Origin: Novosphingobium sp. TH158
GTDB lineage: Bacteria > Pseudomonadota > Alphaproteobacteria > Sphingomonadales > Sphingomonadaceae
Reading direction: 5' to 3'
Assembly: GCF_002855555.1 (NCBI RefSeq)
Contig: NZ_PKRT01000001.1
Coordinates: 1,888,001 to 1,952,000 of the forward strand
DNA length: 64,000 nucleotides
Part shown: positions 1 to 8,105 of the stretch, piece by piece
How the letters are laid out: the number at the start of each line of letters is the position of its first letter
Position numbering within the stretch: the first letter of the stretch is position 1
Notes under the pieces: generated by a model
The model's input: the letters and a program-made list of their open reading frames with translations, nothing else
Databases searched by the model: none
What the model was told of the DNA's origin: nothing
Program-made: the position numbers and the translations under genes

Positions 1-93
1 TTCGTCCACTTCGGATCGCGACTGTTCCGCCGCCGGGTGTTGAAATCCGGTGCGCAGGGCGCGGCGCGGCCAAAGGCGCGCGCTGCCGCCTGA
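1..93 (+). CDS. C-terminal end of a membrane protein, possibly an ABC-2 type permease (partial)
   Basis: The window opens inside a frame whose last 30 codons end at a TGA. The visible tail starts FVHFGSRLFRRRVL and turns into a basic Ala/Arg/Lys stretch. A G-x-R-L-F-R-R-x-V-L pattern is typical of the cytoplasmic end of the last helix in ABC-2 type permeases; with so few residues this family call is an inference. The start lies outside the window. About 65 bases separate it from the next gene on the same strand. Confidence 0.4.
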   Translation, partial: FVHFGSRLFRRRVLKSGAQGAARPKARAAA

Positions 94-158
94 CGCCCCT
101 TCAAACCGGGACCGGTCCGGCCTACATTATCGTCCAAGGGGCAAGGAAAGGCCGGACC

Positions 159-653
159 ATGTCGCACCCGATCACTGTTTCACGCCGTGCAATCTGCGGA
201 TGGCTGGGCACAGCAGCGGCGTTGCCCCTGTTGTCGGCCTGCGGGTCGAGCGCCGAGGCGAAGACCTTTCCGGTGCGCTTCACCGAAACCGAATGGAAGA
301 AGCGCCTGACGCCCGCGCAGTTCTATATCCTGCGCCAGAAGGGCACCGAGCGGCCCGGAACGTCACCGCTCAACAAGGAAAAGCGCAAGGGCACCTTCCA
401 CTGCGCGGCAGATGGTCACCCGCTCTATTCGTCCGAGACCAAATACGAAAGCGGCACCGGCTGGCCGAGCTTCTGGAAGCCGCTTCCCGGCGCGATTGGC
501 ACCTCGACTGACTGGGATGTCGGCTATCCGCGCACCGAAGTGCATTGCGCCCGGTGCGGCGGACATCTGGGCCACGTGTTCGACGATGGCCCCAAGCCCA
601 CAGGCAAGCGCTATTGCATTAACGGTGCGGCGATGGTGTTCCGCCCCGCCTGA
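159..653 (+). CDS. msrB: Peptide-methionine (R)-S-oxide reductase, exported lipoprotein form
   Basis: MsrB (SelR fold) reduces methionine-R-sulfoxide in oxidised proteins. The N-terminus has a twin-arginine motif (S8-R9-R10), a hydrophobic stretch and a lipobox LSAC with Cys28, so the enzyme is probably exported by Tat and anchored in the envelope. The SelR domain covers roughly residues 42-162, with GWPSFW near 101-106 and the catalytic Cys153 in RYCIN. Of the two structural zinc CxxC pairs, the second is intact (C130/C133), but the first reads C82-A-A-D85, so one Cys is replaced by Asp. The 164-residue length fits an MsrB plus signal. It stands alone ahead of a convergent PilZ gene. An envelope MsrA is encoded at 17394-18074. 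Confidence 0.93.
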   Translation: MSHPITVSRRAICGWLGTAAALPLLSACGSSAEAKTFPVRFTETEWKKRLTPAQFYILRQKGTERPGTSPLNKEKRKGTFHCAADGHPLYSSETKYESGTGWPSFWKPLPGAIGTSTDWDVGYPRTEVHCARCGGHLGHVFDDGPKPTGKRYCINGAAMVFRPA

Positions 654-666
654 ACCGGACGCCGGT

Positions 667-1326
667 TCAGCCTTCCATCGCGCGGCGGAAGATCGCGTCC
701 TTTTCGTCTTCCGCGACGGCGGGCGGGAACGGCTGCAGCCGATGCAGCAGGCGCGCCAGCTCGTCGAGCTTGAAGGTCTGCTCGAACACCAGTCCGACGC
801 GATTCCCCCGCCGCCAGCGCACCTTGGCATCAAGTTCGGGCAGGCCCTTTACCGCGAGCGTGACGCGCTGATCGACGCTGAGCGGCAGATCGCCCTCGAT
901 GCTGCCGCCCTGCTGCGAGATGTTGCACAACGCCGCCGGCAGCACCACGCTGCCAGCACGCACCTGCGCCGGCAGGTCCACCCGCGCCCGGACCGGCCGC
1001 TTGCGAAAACGGCTGCGCTCCACCAGCAGGTGCTCCAGCTGGGCGGCATGGGTAAACACGAAACCGGCCTGATCGCCGCGCTCCCAGATCTTCTCGATAT
1101 CGTAGCGATCGCCATTGCCGAGTTCGAGGACCATGAGGACATCGCGCGGCAGGGGATGGAACAGCTTCAGCCGCGCCCCCCTGCTGGCAACGTCGCGCAG
1201 GATGCACAGGTATTCGCCACTGCGGGCAATCACCTTGGCTGGCCGCAACAACAGGACCAGCCGCTGCACTTCACGCTTTTCCAGGCCATCAAAGCCCGGA
1301 CCCAGTACCGATTCCGTTCCCGGCAT
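667..1326 (-). CDS. PilZ-domain protein with two PilZ-like repeats
   Basis: PilZ domains bind cyclic di-GMP and pass its level to motility or exopolysaccharide machinery. The C-terminal half carries a basic R-rich stretch (RKRPVR) followed by NISQQGG, matching the PilZ signature RxxxR...(D/N)xSxxG. The N-terminal half has a weaker version (DVASRG preceded by LRPAK), suggesting a tandem repeat in which the first unit has lost key residues. I chose the ATG at 1326 (219 aa) because it follows a G-rich stretch and gives a compact soluble protein; the frame stays open further upstream but that part looks non-coding. No output domain is fused, so it is probably an adaptor. It converges on msrB with a 13-base gap. 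Confidence 0.8.
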   Translation of the reverse strand: MPGTESVLGPGFDGLEKREVQRLVLLLRPAKVIARSGEYLCILRDVASRGARLKLFHPLPRDVLMVLELGNGDRYDIEKIWERGDQAGFVFTHAAQLEHLLVERSRFRKRPVRARVDLPAQVRAGSVVLPAALCNISQQGGSIEGDLPLSVDQRVTLAVKGLPELDAKVRWRRGNRVGLVFEQTFKLDELARLLHRLQPFPPAVAEDEKDAIFRRAMEG

Positions 1327-1535
1327 CGCAACACCCCCGGCTGCAAAGCCCGTCCCCCGACGCGCCTTACAAGTGCAAACTATGGGCAAGTGCTTGAAAC
1401 GCTTGCTACGAATCATGCTTAAAGCCGCGTAGGAGATCGCAGCCGCAAGGCTCCAAACGTGCTGCTGGGAGCAGCCCTGGCTCTCCAGGCCGGACCGCAC
1501 AGACGGCCGGAGAACAGGCTGAAGGCAAAACAAAG

Positions 1536-1562
1536 GCCCGCCGGGACGCTTTCCCGACGGGC
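1536..1562 (-). terminator. Rho-independent terminator after the VOC gene
   Basis: An 11-pair stem with one mismatch (GCCCG and CCGGGA against TCCCG and CGGGC), with a 5-base loop at 1547-1551. Read on the minus strand it is followed by CCTTTGTTTTG, a T-rich tract. It lies 25 bases beyond the stop of the leftward gene at 1587-1967. Confidence 0.7.
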
Positions 1563-1586
1563 CCGCTTTACTGGTGCAGATGATCG

Positions 1587-1967
1587 TCAGCCGGCCATCA
1601 TGTGGAAGGCGCACAGCTTGTTGCCATCGGGATCGCGCAGGTAGGCAAGGTACATCTTGCCAAAGGGCATGTCGCGCACGCCCGGCGGGTCCTCGCAGGT
1701 CGTGCCGCCGTTCTCGACGCCGGCCTGATGCCAGGCGTCCGCCTGTTCCGGGGTCATGGTCAGGCCGATGGTGCCGCCGTTGGCATGGGTGGCCGGCTCG
1801 CCGTTGATCGGCTTGGTGACCATGAAATTGCCGGTCGGCGACATGTAGAAAATGCGCCCTGCAGCCGCATCGCCGGCGCCCGAGATGCCGAGCACGGCGA
1901 ATGTGGCGTCGTAGAACTTCTTCGATGCTTCAAGGTCGTTGGAGCCGACCACGATATGACTGAACAT
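1587..1967 (-). CDS. VOC-family (glyoxalase/bleomycin-resistance-like) protein
   Basis: A 126-residue single-domain vicinal-oxygen-chelate protein. It begins MFSHIVVGSNDLEASKKFY, the usual first beta-alpha unit with His4 as a likely metal ligand, and ends with the paired unit YLRDPDGNKLCAFH. Members include lactoylglutathione lyases, dioxygenases and resistance proteins; the substrate cannot be told. The ATG at 1967 is preceded by AGGAGA at a good distance, which fixes the start although the frame is open upstream. It is followed by a clear terminator, so it is probably monocistronic. Confidence 0.9.
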   Translation of the reverse strand: MFSHIVVGSNDLEASKKFYDATFAVLGISGAGDAAAGRIFYMSPTGNFMVTKPINGEPATHANGGTIGLTMTPEQADAWHQAGVENGGTTCEDPPGVRDMPFGKMYLAYLRDPDGNKLCAFHMMAG

Positions 1968-2112
1968 GCACTTCTCCTGATAATGCTCAAAGCGGCGTGA
2001 CGCTCGCTTCGGGCGTAAACAGCATACGCGCGGCACTGCAGGCAAGGGCAATCGCCGCAAGCAATGCGGCAATCCCCGAGGCGGCCGCGCGGGCGGCGGA
2101 CCGCTCGGGCGG

Positions 2113-2982
2113 TCAGCGGATGATCAGCGGGTAATGCTGGTGCGGCACGACCTTGTGGGTGTCGCGATATGACGGGGGCTGCCGCCCGCCCTCATCCGTG
2201 ATGCCGTATTCGCGGCCCAGTTCGGCTCCGATCAGGGTCTGGCCCGAACGCTCCGCCAGCGCGGGATCGTTGTACAGCGCCCAGATGACATGGCCGGTGT
2301 ATTCGGGCGTTTCGATCTGGTTGCGCAGGTAGCCGTACTTCTCGGGGTCGGCCTCGATCATGGCGAGCAGGCGGTCGGTCGCCAAAGCGCCCATCCAGAT
2401 CGAGATGGCGGAGACATTGGCCTCGGCGTTGCGGAAATCGACCGCCATGTCGAAGGCCAGCTTGTCGACCCCCGCCTTGTGCGCGCCATAGGCCGGGCCC
2501 ATCGAATAATGCGCCGCCCCCGAGGCAGAGGTCATGACGATGAGGCCGCTGTTCTGCTTCACCATTGCGGGGGCCGCCATCCAGCTGGCGACGTAGGAAC
2601 TGCGCAGGCCGACATCGATCATGTCCGCCAGCTTGAGCGGCTTTTCCCAGAAATTGCCCGGCATCGACAGCTCGTCATAGACGGCCGCGGCATTGTTCAC
2701 GAGGATGTCGATGCGGCCCTGTTCGGCAAGCACCTGATCGAACAGGGCCTGGACCTGCGTATCATCGGCATGGTCGCAGCGCACGGCGATGCCCTTGCCG
2801 CCCGCGCGGGTGATGGCTTCGGCGGTCGCGTAGATCGTGCCCGGCAGGGCATGATCGCCCGCCTTCTCCGAACGGCCGGTGACATAGACGGTGCAGCCAT
2901 GGCTGCCGAGCGCGATGGCAATGCCACGACCGGCACCGCGGCTGGCTCCGGTAACGATGGCGACGGGGGCTTGTGCGGTCAT
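2113..2982 (-). CDS. Short-chain dehydrogenase/reductase (289 aa)
   Basis: An NAD(P)-dependent oxidoreductase. The N-terminal VAIVTGASRGAGRG is the TGxxxGxG dinucleotide site, NNA follows in ILVNNAA, the catalytic serine is in MTSASG, and the catalytic pair is YGAHK. It is longer at the C-terminus than a classical 250-residue SDR and ends with a tail of about 30 residues, resembling the DHRS1 subgroup. Last gene of a leftward run (SDR, dioxygenase, MAPEG, this SDR) that lies opposite a TetR regulator, so co-regulation is likely. Substrate unknown. Confidence 0.9.
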   Translation of the reverse strand: MTAQAPVAIVTGASRGAGRGIAIALGSHGCTVYVTGRSEKAGDHALPGTIYATAEAITRAGGKGIAVRCDHADDTQVQALFDQVLAEQGRIDILVNNAAAVYDELSMPGNFWEKPLKLADMIDVGLRSSYVASWMAAPAMVKQNSGLIVMTSASGAAHYSMGPAYGAHKAGVDKLAFDMAVDFRNAEANVSAISIWMGALATDRLLAMIEADPEKYGYLRNQIETPEYTGHVIWALYNDPALAERSGQTLIGAELGREYGITDEGGRQPPSYRDTHKVVPHQHYPLIIR

Positions 2983-3017
2983 CTTGGTCTTTCTTCGAGA
3001 TTGACGCCGGGATCGGC

Positions 3018-3449
3018 CTAGAGCTTTGCGAAGATGCTGGAGGCGAGCGCGCCCCACATCACCATCAGGCCCAGGAAGGAAATCGTAAAGGCCCCGCCGC
3101 GATGGTTCGGGTTGTTGTAGGTGATGTGGACGAGGCTCTGCACCGTCCTGCCGACCGCGAAGATCCACGCGCAGATAAGCACCGTCGTCGTCACCGAACC
3201 GGTTACATAGGCCGTCAGGCAGCCCGCGTAGAACACCGTGGGCAGTTCGAACAGGTTGTCCCAGTGGCGCACGGCGGCACGGGTCTTCTCGGGCTCGGGA
3301 TCGCCGAGGTAGACCTTGTAGAATTCCGGATTCTGGCCCTGCTTGACCGCGCTGGCGCGCTCGATCGCCATCTTGACGAAACCCACGAAGGTGATCGCCA
3401 CCAAAAGCAGGACTGGCAGAAAGATCTTCAGCGAATGGTCATTGGCCAT
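3018..3449 (-). CDS. MAPEG-family membrane protein
   Basis: A 143-residue integral membrane protein of the MAPEG family (membrane-associated eicosanoid and glutathione metabolism proteins). Four hydrophobic segments are visible, about residues 8-26, 66-84, 84-103 and 118-138. The loop with RAAVRHWDNLFELP and the later VGRTVQSLVHITYN match the family's conserved arginine/asparagine region. MAPEG enzymes use glutathione as cofactor or substrate. It sits between a dioxygenase (33 bases upstream) and an SDR (35 bases downstream), so it may act in the same catabolic or detoxification route; that role is inference. Confidence 0.88.
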   Translation of the reverse strand: MANDHSLKIFLPVLLLVAITFVGFVKMAIERASAVKQGQNPEFYKVYLGDPEPEKTRAAVRHWDNLFELPTVFYAGCLTAYVTGSVTTTVLICAWIFAVGRTVQSLVHITYNNPNHRGGAFTISFLGLMVMWGALASSIFAKL

Positions 3450-3482
3450 GATGGTCCCCTCTCGTTTTCAATCCGCGTGCAA

Positions 3483-4310
3483 TCAGGAAAAGGCTTCCTC
3501 GCCTTCCAGTTTGGTGCGGTGCATCTGGCGGTCACAGTCCAGCGGATAGGCCATGGCGCGGTGCATGGTGCCGGTGTTGTCCCAAAGCACGGCATCGCCC
3601 ACCGACCACTCGTGGCTGAGCGAGAACTGTTCCTGCGTGGCCCAGTCGCGCAGGCGCACCAGCAGGCGCCGGCTTTCGATCGGGTCCATGCCGGGGATGT
3701 AATCGCAGGTCGATCCCAGCACGAGCGACTTGCGGCCGGAAGTGTGCGCCCAGACCAGCGGCAGGTCATTGGTGCCGAGCCGCGACCACTGGTCGAGCAG
3801 CGCAAGGCTGGGCTCCGGCTCGACGAACAGTTGCGCCGCCACCAGCGAGTGGATCACGCGCAGGTTCTCCAGCTCCGCCTTTTCGTTATCCGGCAGAGCA
3901 TCCCAGGCCGCATAGGTGTTGCAGAATTCGGTGTTGCCGCCGACCGGTGCCTTCTTCTTGCAGGTCAGCATCGAGGCGAACAGCGGCACCTGCTGCATCG
4001 TGCCATCGATGTGCCAGTAGAAGGCACCCTTCACATAGTCTGCCTGCGGGTTGATTTCCTTGTCCATGGAGATCTTGAAGATGTCGCCGTGCATCTCGGG
4101 CACGAACTTGCCAAGCGTCTTGGTGAACTCGACCTGTTCGGCATCGTCGAAATGGACCTCCTTGAAGACGATGACACCGCGATCTTCGAGCATCTCGCGG
4201 ATCTGCGCGGAATAGCGGCCGCTGAGCAGCGTTTCCTTGTCGGTACGCACCACGGCGCCGATCAGCGGCTTGACCTGCGTCACTTCGAATTTTCCGGAAA
4301 GGGTAGCCAT
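3483..4310 (-). CDS. TauD/TfdA-family Fe(II)/2-oxoglutarate dioxygenase
   Basis: A 275-residue non-haem iron dioxygenase that couples 2-oxoglutarate decarboxylation to substrate hydroxylation. The iron facial triad is visible: H100-x-D102 in YWHIDGT and H250 in WDNTGTMHRA, with an arginine (R261 or R265) placed to bind 2-oxoglutarate. Length and motif order fit TauD/TfdA (taurine, 2,4-D and related substrates). The specific substrate cannot be read. It belongs to the leftward SDR-MAPEG-dioxygenase-SDR set with 33-36 base gaps. Confidence 0.9.
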   Translation of the reverse strand: MATLSGKFEVTQVKPLIGAVVRTDKETLLSGRYSAQIREMLEDRGVIVFKEVHFDDAEQVEFTKTLGKFVPEMHGDIFKISMDKEINPQADYVKGAFYWHIDGTMQQVPLFASMLTCKKKAPVGGNTEFCNTYAAWDALPDNEKAELENLRVIHSLVAAQLFVEPEPSLALLDQWSRLGTNDLPLVWAHTSGRKSLVLGSTCDYIPGMDPIESRRLLVRLRDWATQEQFSLSHEWSVGDAVLWDNTGTMHRAMAYPLDCDRQMHRTKLEGEEAFS

Positions 4311-4345
4311 GGTCTGCCTCGTTCAATCAATGAATGCGTTGAAAT

Positions 4346-5101
4346 TCACATCGCCGCCCCGCCGTTCACGCCCAGGACCTGACCGGTGATATACCCGGCG
4401 GCATCGGAAGCGAAGAAGGCACAAGCGGCTGCAATATCCTCGGGCTGGCCGAGGCGGGGAATCGGGTAGGTGGCAATGATCTGCTCATAGGGCACCGGGA
4501 ACAGTCCGCCATCGATCGCGCGGCGCGCCATGGGCGTGTCGATGAAGCCGGGTGAGACCGAGTTGACCGTGATTCCCTTTGGCCCGAGCTCGATGGCCAA
4601 TGAACGGGTCATCGAGATGATCCCGCCCTTGCTGGCGGTATAGAGCGCCATGTTGGGCGCGCCGATCTGCGCGCCAAAGGCAGAGACATTGACGATCCGG
4701 CCCCAGCCGGCCGCCACCATGTCCGGCAGCACGCATTGCGCGGCAACATAGGCGCCGCGCAGGTTGATCGCCATGAGCCGGTCCCATGTCGCATCGTCGA
4801 GATCCTCGATCGCGGTGAAGTTCTCGATAGCGGCATTGTTGACGAGGACGGTGATGGGACCGAGCGCCTCGCGGATCGCGGCAATCGCTACCTCCACTTG
4901 GGCGCGCTCGCCAATATCACCCTTGACCGCAATCGCCCGGCCACCAGCCGCCATGATCGTTTCGGCGACTGCCTGGGCACCTGCCAGGTCGACGTCGATG
5001 ATACCCACGGCATGTCCGTCAGCCGCCAGCTTGAGGCTGGTCGCCCTGCCCATGCCGGCCGCGCCGCCGGTCACCACTGCCACGCGCGCCGCGCCTGCCA
5101 T
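4346..5101 (-). CDS. Short-chain dehydrogenase/reductase, FabG-like, with an unusual active-site serine position
   Basis: A 251-residue classical SDR with VAVVTGGAAGMGRA (cofactor site), VLVNNAA, and YTASK as the catalytic Tyr-Lys pair. The serine normally 13 residues before that tyrosine is replaced: the stretch reads IVNVSAFGA, putting Ala at the canonical position and Ser one residue earlier. Activity may be altered or use the neighbouring Ser. The C-terminus (ITGQVLGVNGGAAM) is typical. It is the first gene of the leftward cluster, 180 bases from the divergent TetR gene. Confidence 0.9.
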   Translation of the reverse strand: MAGAARVAVVTGGAAGMGRATSLKLAADGHAVGIIDVDLAGAQAVAETIMAAGGRAIAVKGDIGERAQVEVAIAAIREALGPITVLVNNAAIENFTAIEDLDDATWDRLMAINLRGAYVAAQCVLPDMVAAGWGRIVNVSAFGAQIGAPNMALYTASKGGIISMTRSLAIELGPKGITVNSVSPGFIDTPMARRAIDGGLFPVPYEQIIATYPIPRLGQPEDIAAACAFFASDAAGYITGQVLGVNGGAAM

Positions 5102-5281
5102 CTTTGTTCAATCCTTCCGACTGCAAGAGCGCCACGCTGCCGCTCTCGGTGCCTGGCGCCTTCCCGGTGATTTGGGGCAGGCAAGAACCCGAAGTCCAGT
5201 GTTCGTCATTTTGTTAGCGAGCCTGGCGGGCACGGTCAATTGCATGCTTTACCCGGGGCGGAGGGCAATCTAGGCAAGGTC

Positions 5282-5917
5282 ATGGCCAGCGAAACAGGCA
5301 TACAGGCCCCTGCAAGGACAGTGGCCCCTTCCCCTGAGCGCCGCATGGGTCCGGAGGGGTCGGAGAACTGGCATGCCATGCTGGACGGCGCCGAGCTGAT
5401 TCTGCGCGAAGAAGGCCATGCCGCGCTTACGTCCCGGCGCGTGGCTGAGCGGATCGGTGTCAAGCAGCGGCTGGTCTACTATTACTTCCGAACGATGGAC
5501 GACCTTGTCGTCAGCCTGTTCAGGCGCATGGCGGAACGCCAGGAGCTCAGGCTCAGCGAGGCTGCCGCTCAGCCCCGCCCCCTGCGGGCGCTGTGGGACA
5601 TCAGCCTTCATTCGACCGACAGCAGGCTGATTGCCGAATTCATGGCGCTGGCCAACCGGATCGAGGGCCTCAAGCGCGAGGTGGTTCACTTCATCGAGAG
5701 CGCGCGTCGCATCGAGACAGAGGTGCTGGCGCAGGTGATGGACCGCGTGCCGCAAGCCAGGAACATGGGTCCGGCTTCGATGGCCGTGACGATCACCAGC
5801 CTCGCCCTGCTGCTGTCGCGCGAAAGCCAGCTGGGCGTGGACCTTGGCCATGAGGAAATCCTCGCGGCGCTTGACGCGTTCCTCGATCAGGTCGAGCCAC
5901 TGGACGCCGCGACCTAG
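5282..5917 (+). CDS. TetR-family transcriptional regulator
   Basis: A helix-turn-helix at about residues 42-76 carries the TetR pattern (ALTSRRVAERIGVKQRLVYYYFRTMDDL), followed by an all-helical ligand-binding region. I chose the ATG at 5282 (211 aa), preceded by AAGG; an upstream ATG at 5240 lacks a ribosome site. Divergent to the SDR/dioxygenase cluster, it is the obvious candidate repressor of those genes. I found no clear palindromic operator in 5102-5281. Confidence 0.85.
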   Translation: MASETGIQAPARTVAPSPERRMGPEGSENWHAMLDGAELILREEGHAALTSRRVAERIGVKQRLVYYYFRTMDDLVVSLFRRMAERQELRLSEAAAQPRPLRALWDISLHSTDSRLIAEFMALANRIEGLKREVVHFIESARRIETEVLAQVMDRVPQARNMGPASMAVTITSLALLLSRESQLGVDLGHEEILAALDAFLDQVEPLDAAT

Positions 5918-5965
5918 CAAGCGGGCAGACGCAAGGCCTGCACCGCATCGCCAGGCTGTCTTTCG

Positions 5966-7252
5966 TCAGACGATCGGGCGCTCGCCCACGATCGACAGGC
6001 CGTACCCTTCAAGCGCAACCAGCGAATGGTGCGTGTTGGTCAGCAGGACCATGTCGTGCACGCCCAGTTCGGCAAGGATCTGGGCGCCGACGCCATAGTC
6101 GCGCAGTTCCTCCGTCGGTGCCTCTTCACCAGCGCGCACCCGGCTCTTGATTTCGATGGCCTTGCTCATCAACCGCTGCATCGGCCGGTTGATGACCACG
6201 ATCGCGCCCGAACCATGATCGGCAATCATCTTCATCGAACGGCTGAGCAGGTCGGCACGATCGCCCTCTTCGCCGAAGATGTCAGAGAACACGGACAGGG
6301 TGTGCATGCGCACAAGCGTGGGCTGGTCAGGGTCAACCTTGCCCTTGACCAGGGCGAAGTTCTCGTCCCCGGTTGCCTTGTTGTAGAAGGTGATCGCCTT
6401 CCAGTCGCCGCCCCACTTGCTGGTGAAGGGCAGCTCCGCGCGCTTTTCGACCATGCGGTCATGCTTGCGGCGGTAGGCGATGAGATCGCGGATGGTGCCG
6501 ATCTTGAGGCCGTGCAGCCGGGCGAAGGACACAAGATCGTCGAGCCGCGCCATCTCGCCATCGTCGCGCATGATTTCGCAGATCACCGCCGAGGGGTTGA
6601 GGCCGGCCAGCCGCGAAATGTCGACGCCTGCCTCAGTATGGCCTGCACGGACCAGAACGCCGCCATCGCGGGCCTGAAGGGGAAAGACGTGGCCGGGCGA
6701 GGTGATGTCGTTCTTGCCCTTGGTCCCGTCGATGGCGACAGAGACGGTGCGGGCGCGATCGGCTGCGGAAATACCGGTCGTGATGCCTTCGCGCGCCTCG
6801 ATTGAGACCGTGAAAGCCGTGCCGAGCGGCGTGCCATTCTCGCGTGCCATCGGCGGCAACTCAAGCTGCTCGCAGCGCTCGCGGGTGAGGCACAGGCAGA
6901 CGAGGCCGCGCCCGTGAGTGGCCATGAAGGTGATGGCCTGCGGGGTTGCCATCTGGGCCGGAATGATAAGGTCGCCCTCGTTCTCGCGATCCTCGTCGTC
7001 GACAAGGATGAACATGCGCCCGTTGCGCGCCTCGTCGATGATTTCCTCGATGGGGGCGAGCACGGGGCGATCATCGTTGGCCATCAGGAAGCGTTCCAGC
7101 TTGCCAAGCGTTTCCGCAGTCGGGTTCCAGCCATCCTCCCCGCAATCACGCAGGGTATTGGCATGAAGCCCGGCCGCACGGGCAAGGCCGGAACGGCTCA
7201 TGGAGCCGGAGGAAACGAGTTCGACGACGCGGTCAATAAGCTGCTTTGACAT
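5966..7252 (-). CDS. ribB: 3,4-dihydroxy-2-butanone-4-phosphate synthase fused to a degenerate GTP cyclohydrolase II domain, with N-terminal HTH
   Basis: RibB makes the four-carbon riboflavin precursor from ribulose 5-phosphate. Residues 65-262 hold the RibB domain with the acidic metal loop DDEDRENEGD (85-94) and HTEAGVD (205-211). Residues 280-428 align in layout with RibA (GTP cyclohydrolase II), but the region that should carry the three zinc cysteines reads VRMHTLSVFSDIFGEEGDRAD, without any Cys, so this half is unlikely to be an active cyclohydrolase. Residues 1-58 look like an XRE-type helix-turn-helix (SRSGLARAAGLHANTLRDC), an unusual addition. Start at 7252 chosen to begin at MSKQLIDRV; no strong ribosome site is visible. 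No FMN riboswitch seen upstream. Confidence 0.88.
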   Translation of the reverse strand: MSKQLIDRVVELVSSGSMSRSGLARAAGLHANTLRDCGEDGWNPTAETLGKLERFLMANDDRPVLAPIEEIIDEARNGRMFILVDDEDRENEGDLIIPAQMATPQAITFMATHGRGLVCLCLTRERCEQLELPPMARENGTPLGTAFTVSIEAREGITTGISAADRARTVSVAIDGTKGKNDITSPGHVFPLQARDGGVLVRAGHTEAGVDISRLAGLNPSAVICEIMRDDGEMARLDDLVSFARLHGLKIGTIRDLIAYRRKHDRMVEKRAELPFTSKWGGDWKAITFYNKATGDENFALVKGKVDPDQPTLVRMHTLSVFSDIFGEEGDRADLLSRSMKMIADHGSGAIVVINRPMQRLMSKAIEIKSRVRAGEEAPTEELRDYGVGAQILAELGVHDMVLLTNTHHSLVALEGYGLSIVGERPIV

Positions 7253-7335
7253 GGCCGCGCACATTGCACAGCTGCGTGTGCGAAGCAAGGCCCGCGCATA
7301 CATCAGGATGTGATCGCCAACCAGCATGCGCCGAC

Positions 7336-7524
7336 CTGGCCGACGATACGGCAGTCGTCTGGAGCTATGGCATTGCCCATCACATGGTCGGCAAGGACGA
7401 GGGCTGCGACGAGATCATTGCCGGGGTCCAGTATCGCGACAAATGTCGCCGGACGGACGATGGCTGGCTGATAATCGAGCGCTCGATCGCGAACCAGTGG
7501 GTGGACATGCGCAAGCCTGCCTGA
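7336..7524 (+). pseudogene. 3' fragment of an NTF2/SnoaL-like gene
   Basis: The frame contains a coherent C-terminal piece of the SnoaL/NTF2 cone fold: a strand ending HHMVG, then GVQYRDKCRRTDDGWLIIER followed by a short tail, the usual final hairpin of this family. There is no matching N-terminal half; upstream codons read into the start of the ribB gene on the other strand. It is best read as a truncated gene left at the edge of a rearranged region. Confidence 0.5.
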
Positions 7525-7544
7525 CCGCTCCGCGGCCGAACCCT

Positions 7545-7946
7545 TCAGATGGTGTCTGGCTCGAACAGCAATGTTGCGGGCCAGGCATCGCTGGCAACGA
7601 GGGCCGAAAGGGTGTGGCGCAGGATCATGTCCGCCCGTTCGACCAGACGCGGCACCTTGCAGTCCCGCGTTGCGCCGATGCTGACCGGCTGGTTGAGCAC
7701 GGGATCGACGATCGGGCAAACCGCCAGGCTGCCTTCGCGCAGTTCGCGCATGATGGCTGACTTCGGCAGTACCGTGTGGGCCTGCCCGCCACTGACCATC
7801 TGCTTCAGCAGTTCGAGCGAATTCACCCGCCGGACTACGTTGATGCTCGCCTTGTTCACATAGGCGAGCTTTTCCACGATGGGGACCACGCCGCTCCTGG
7901 CCTCGGGCAGGATAAGCGGCAGGGCGGTTGCCGCGCTGAACCGCAT
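7545..7946 (-). pseudogene. 3' part of a LysR-type regulator (substrate-binding domain only)
   Basis: About 133 codons match the C-terminal half of a LysR effector-binding domain: PLILPEARSGV, then NSLELLKQMVSGGQAHTVLPKSAI, a typical beta-alpha hinge and the LP-x-S segment, to a normal C-terminus. The N-terminal HTH and first half of the sensor domain are missing. The open frame continues about 50 codons upstream of 7946 but with unrelated sequence, so the break is near there and coincides with the recombinase fragment. Confidence 0.65.
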
Positions 7947-8105
7947 CGGTTTTCCCTCGCCATCTTGAGGACTATTGCTGGGAGTGCGTGCCATGCGGCG
8001 CAGGCGCGCTGCGACGGTCTTGATGCTGGTGACTTCGGACATAGGGTGGATCTCCAAATCGGAGCAGCGGCACTCGCTGCTCCCACCACCCAAAGCCCCG
8101 CCAGT

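Noticed and set aside
1410..2000. Two similar short sequences (ATCATGCTTAAAGCCGCG near 1411-1428 and ATAATGCTCAAAGCGGCG near 1980-1997)
   Set aside because: Similarity spans under 20 bases with mismatches, no symmetry and no consistent distance to the two starts; chance cannot be excluded.
7253..7335. Possible FMN riboswitch upstream of the RibB gene
   Set aside because: The upstream stretch is short and lacks the conserved RFN-element stems.
7776..8105. Upstream extension of the recombinase frame
   Set aside because: These codons are antisense to the LysR fragment and lack recombinase features; the resolvase catalytic domain is absent.
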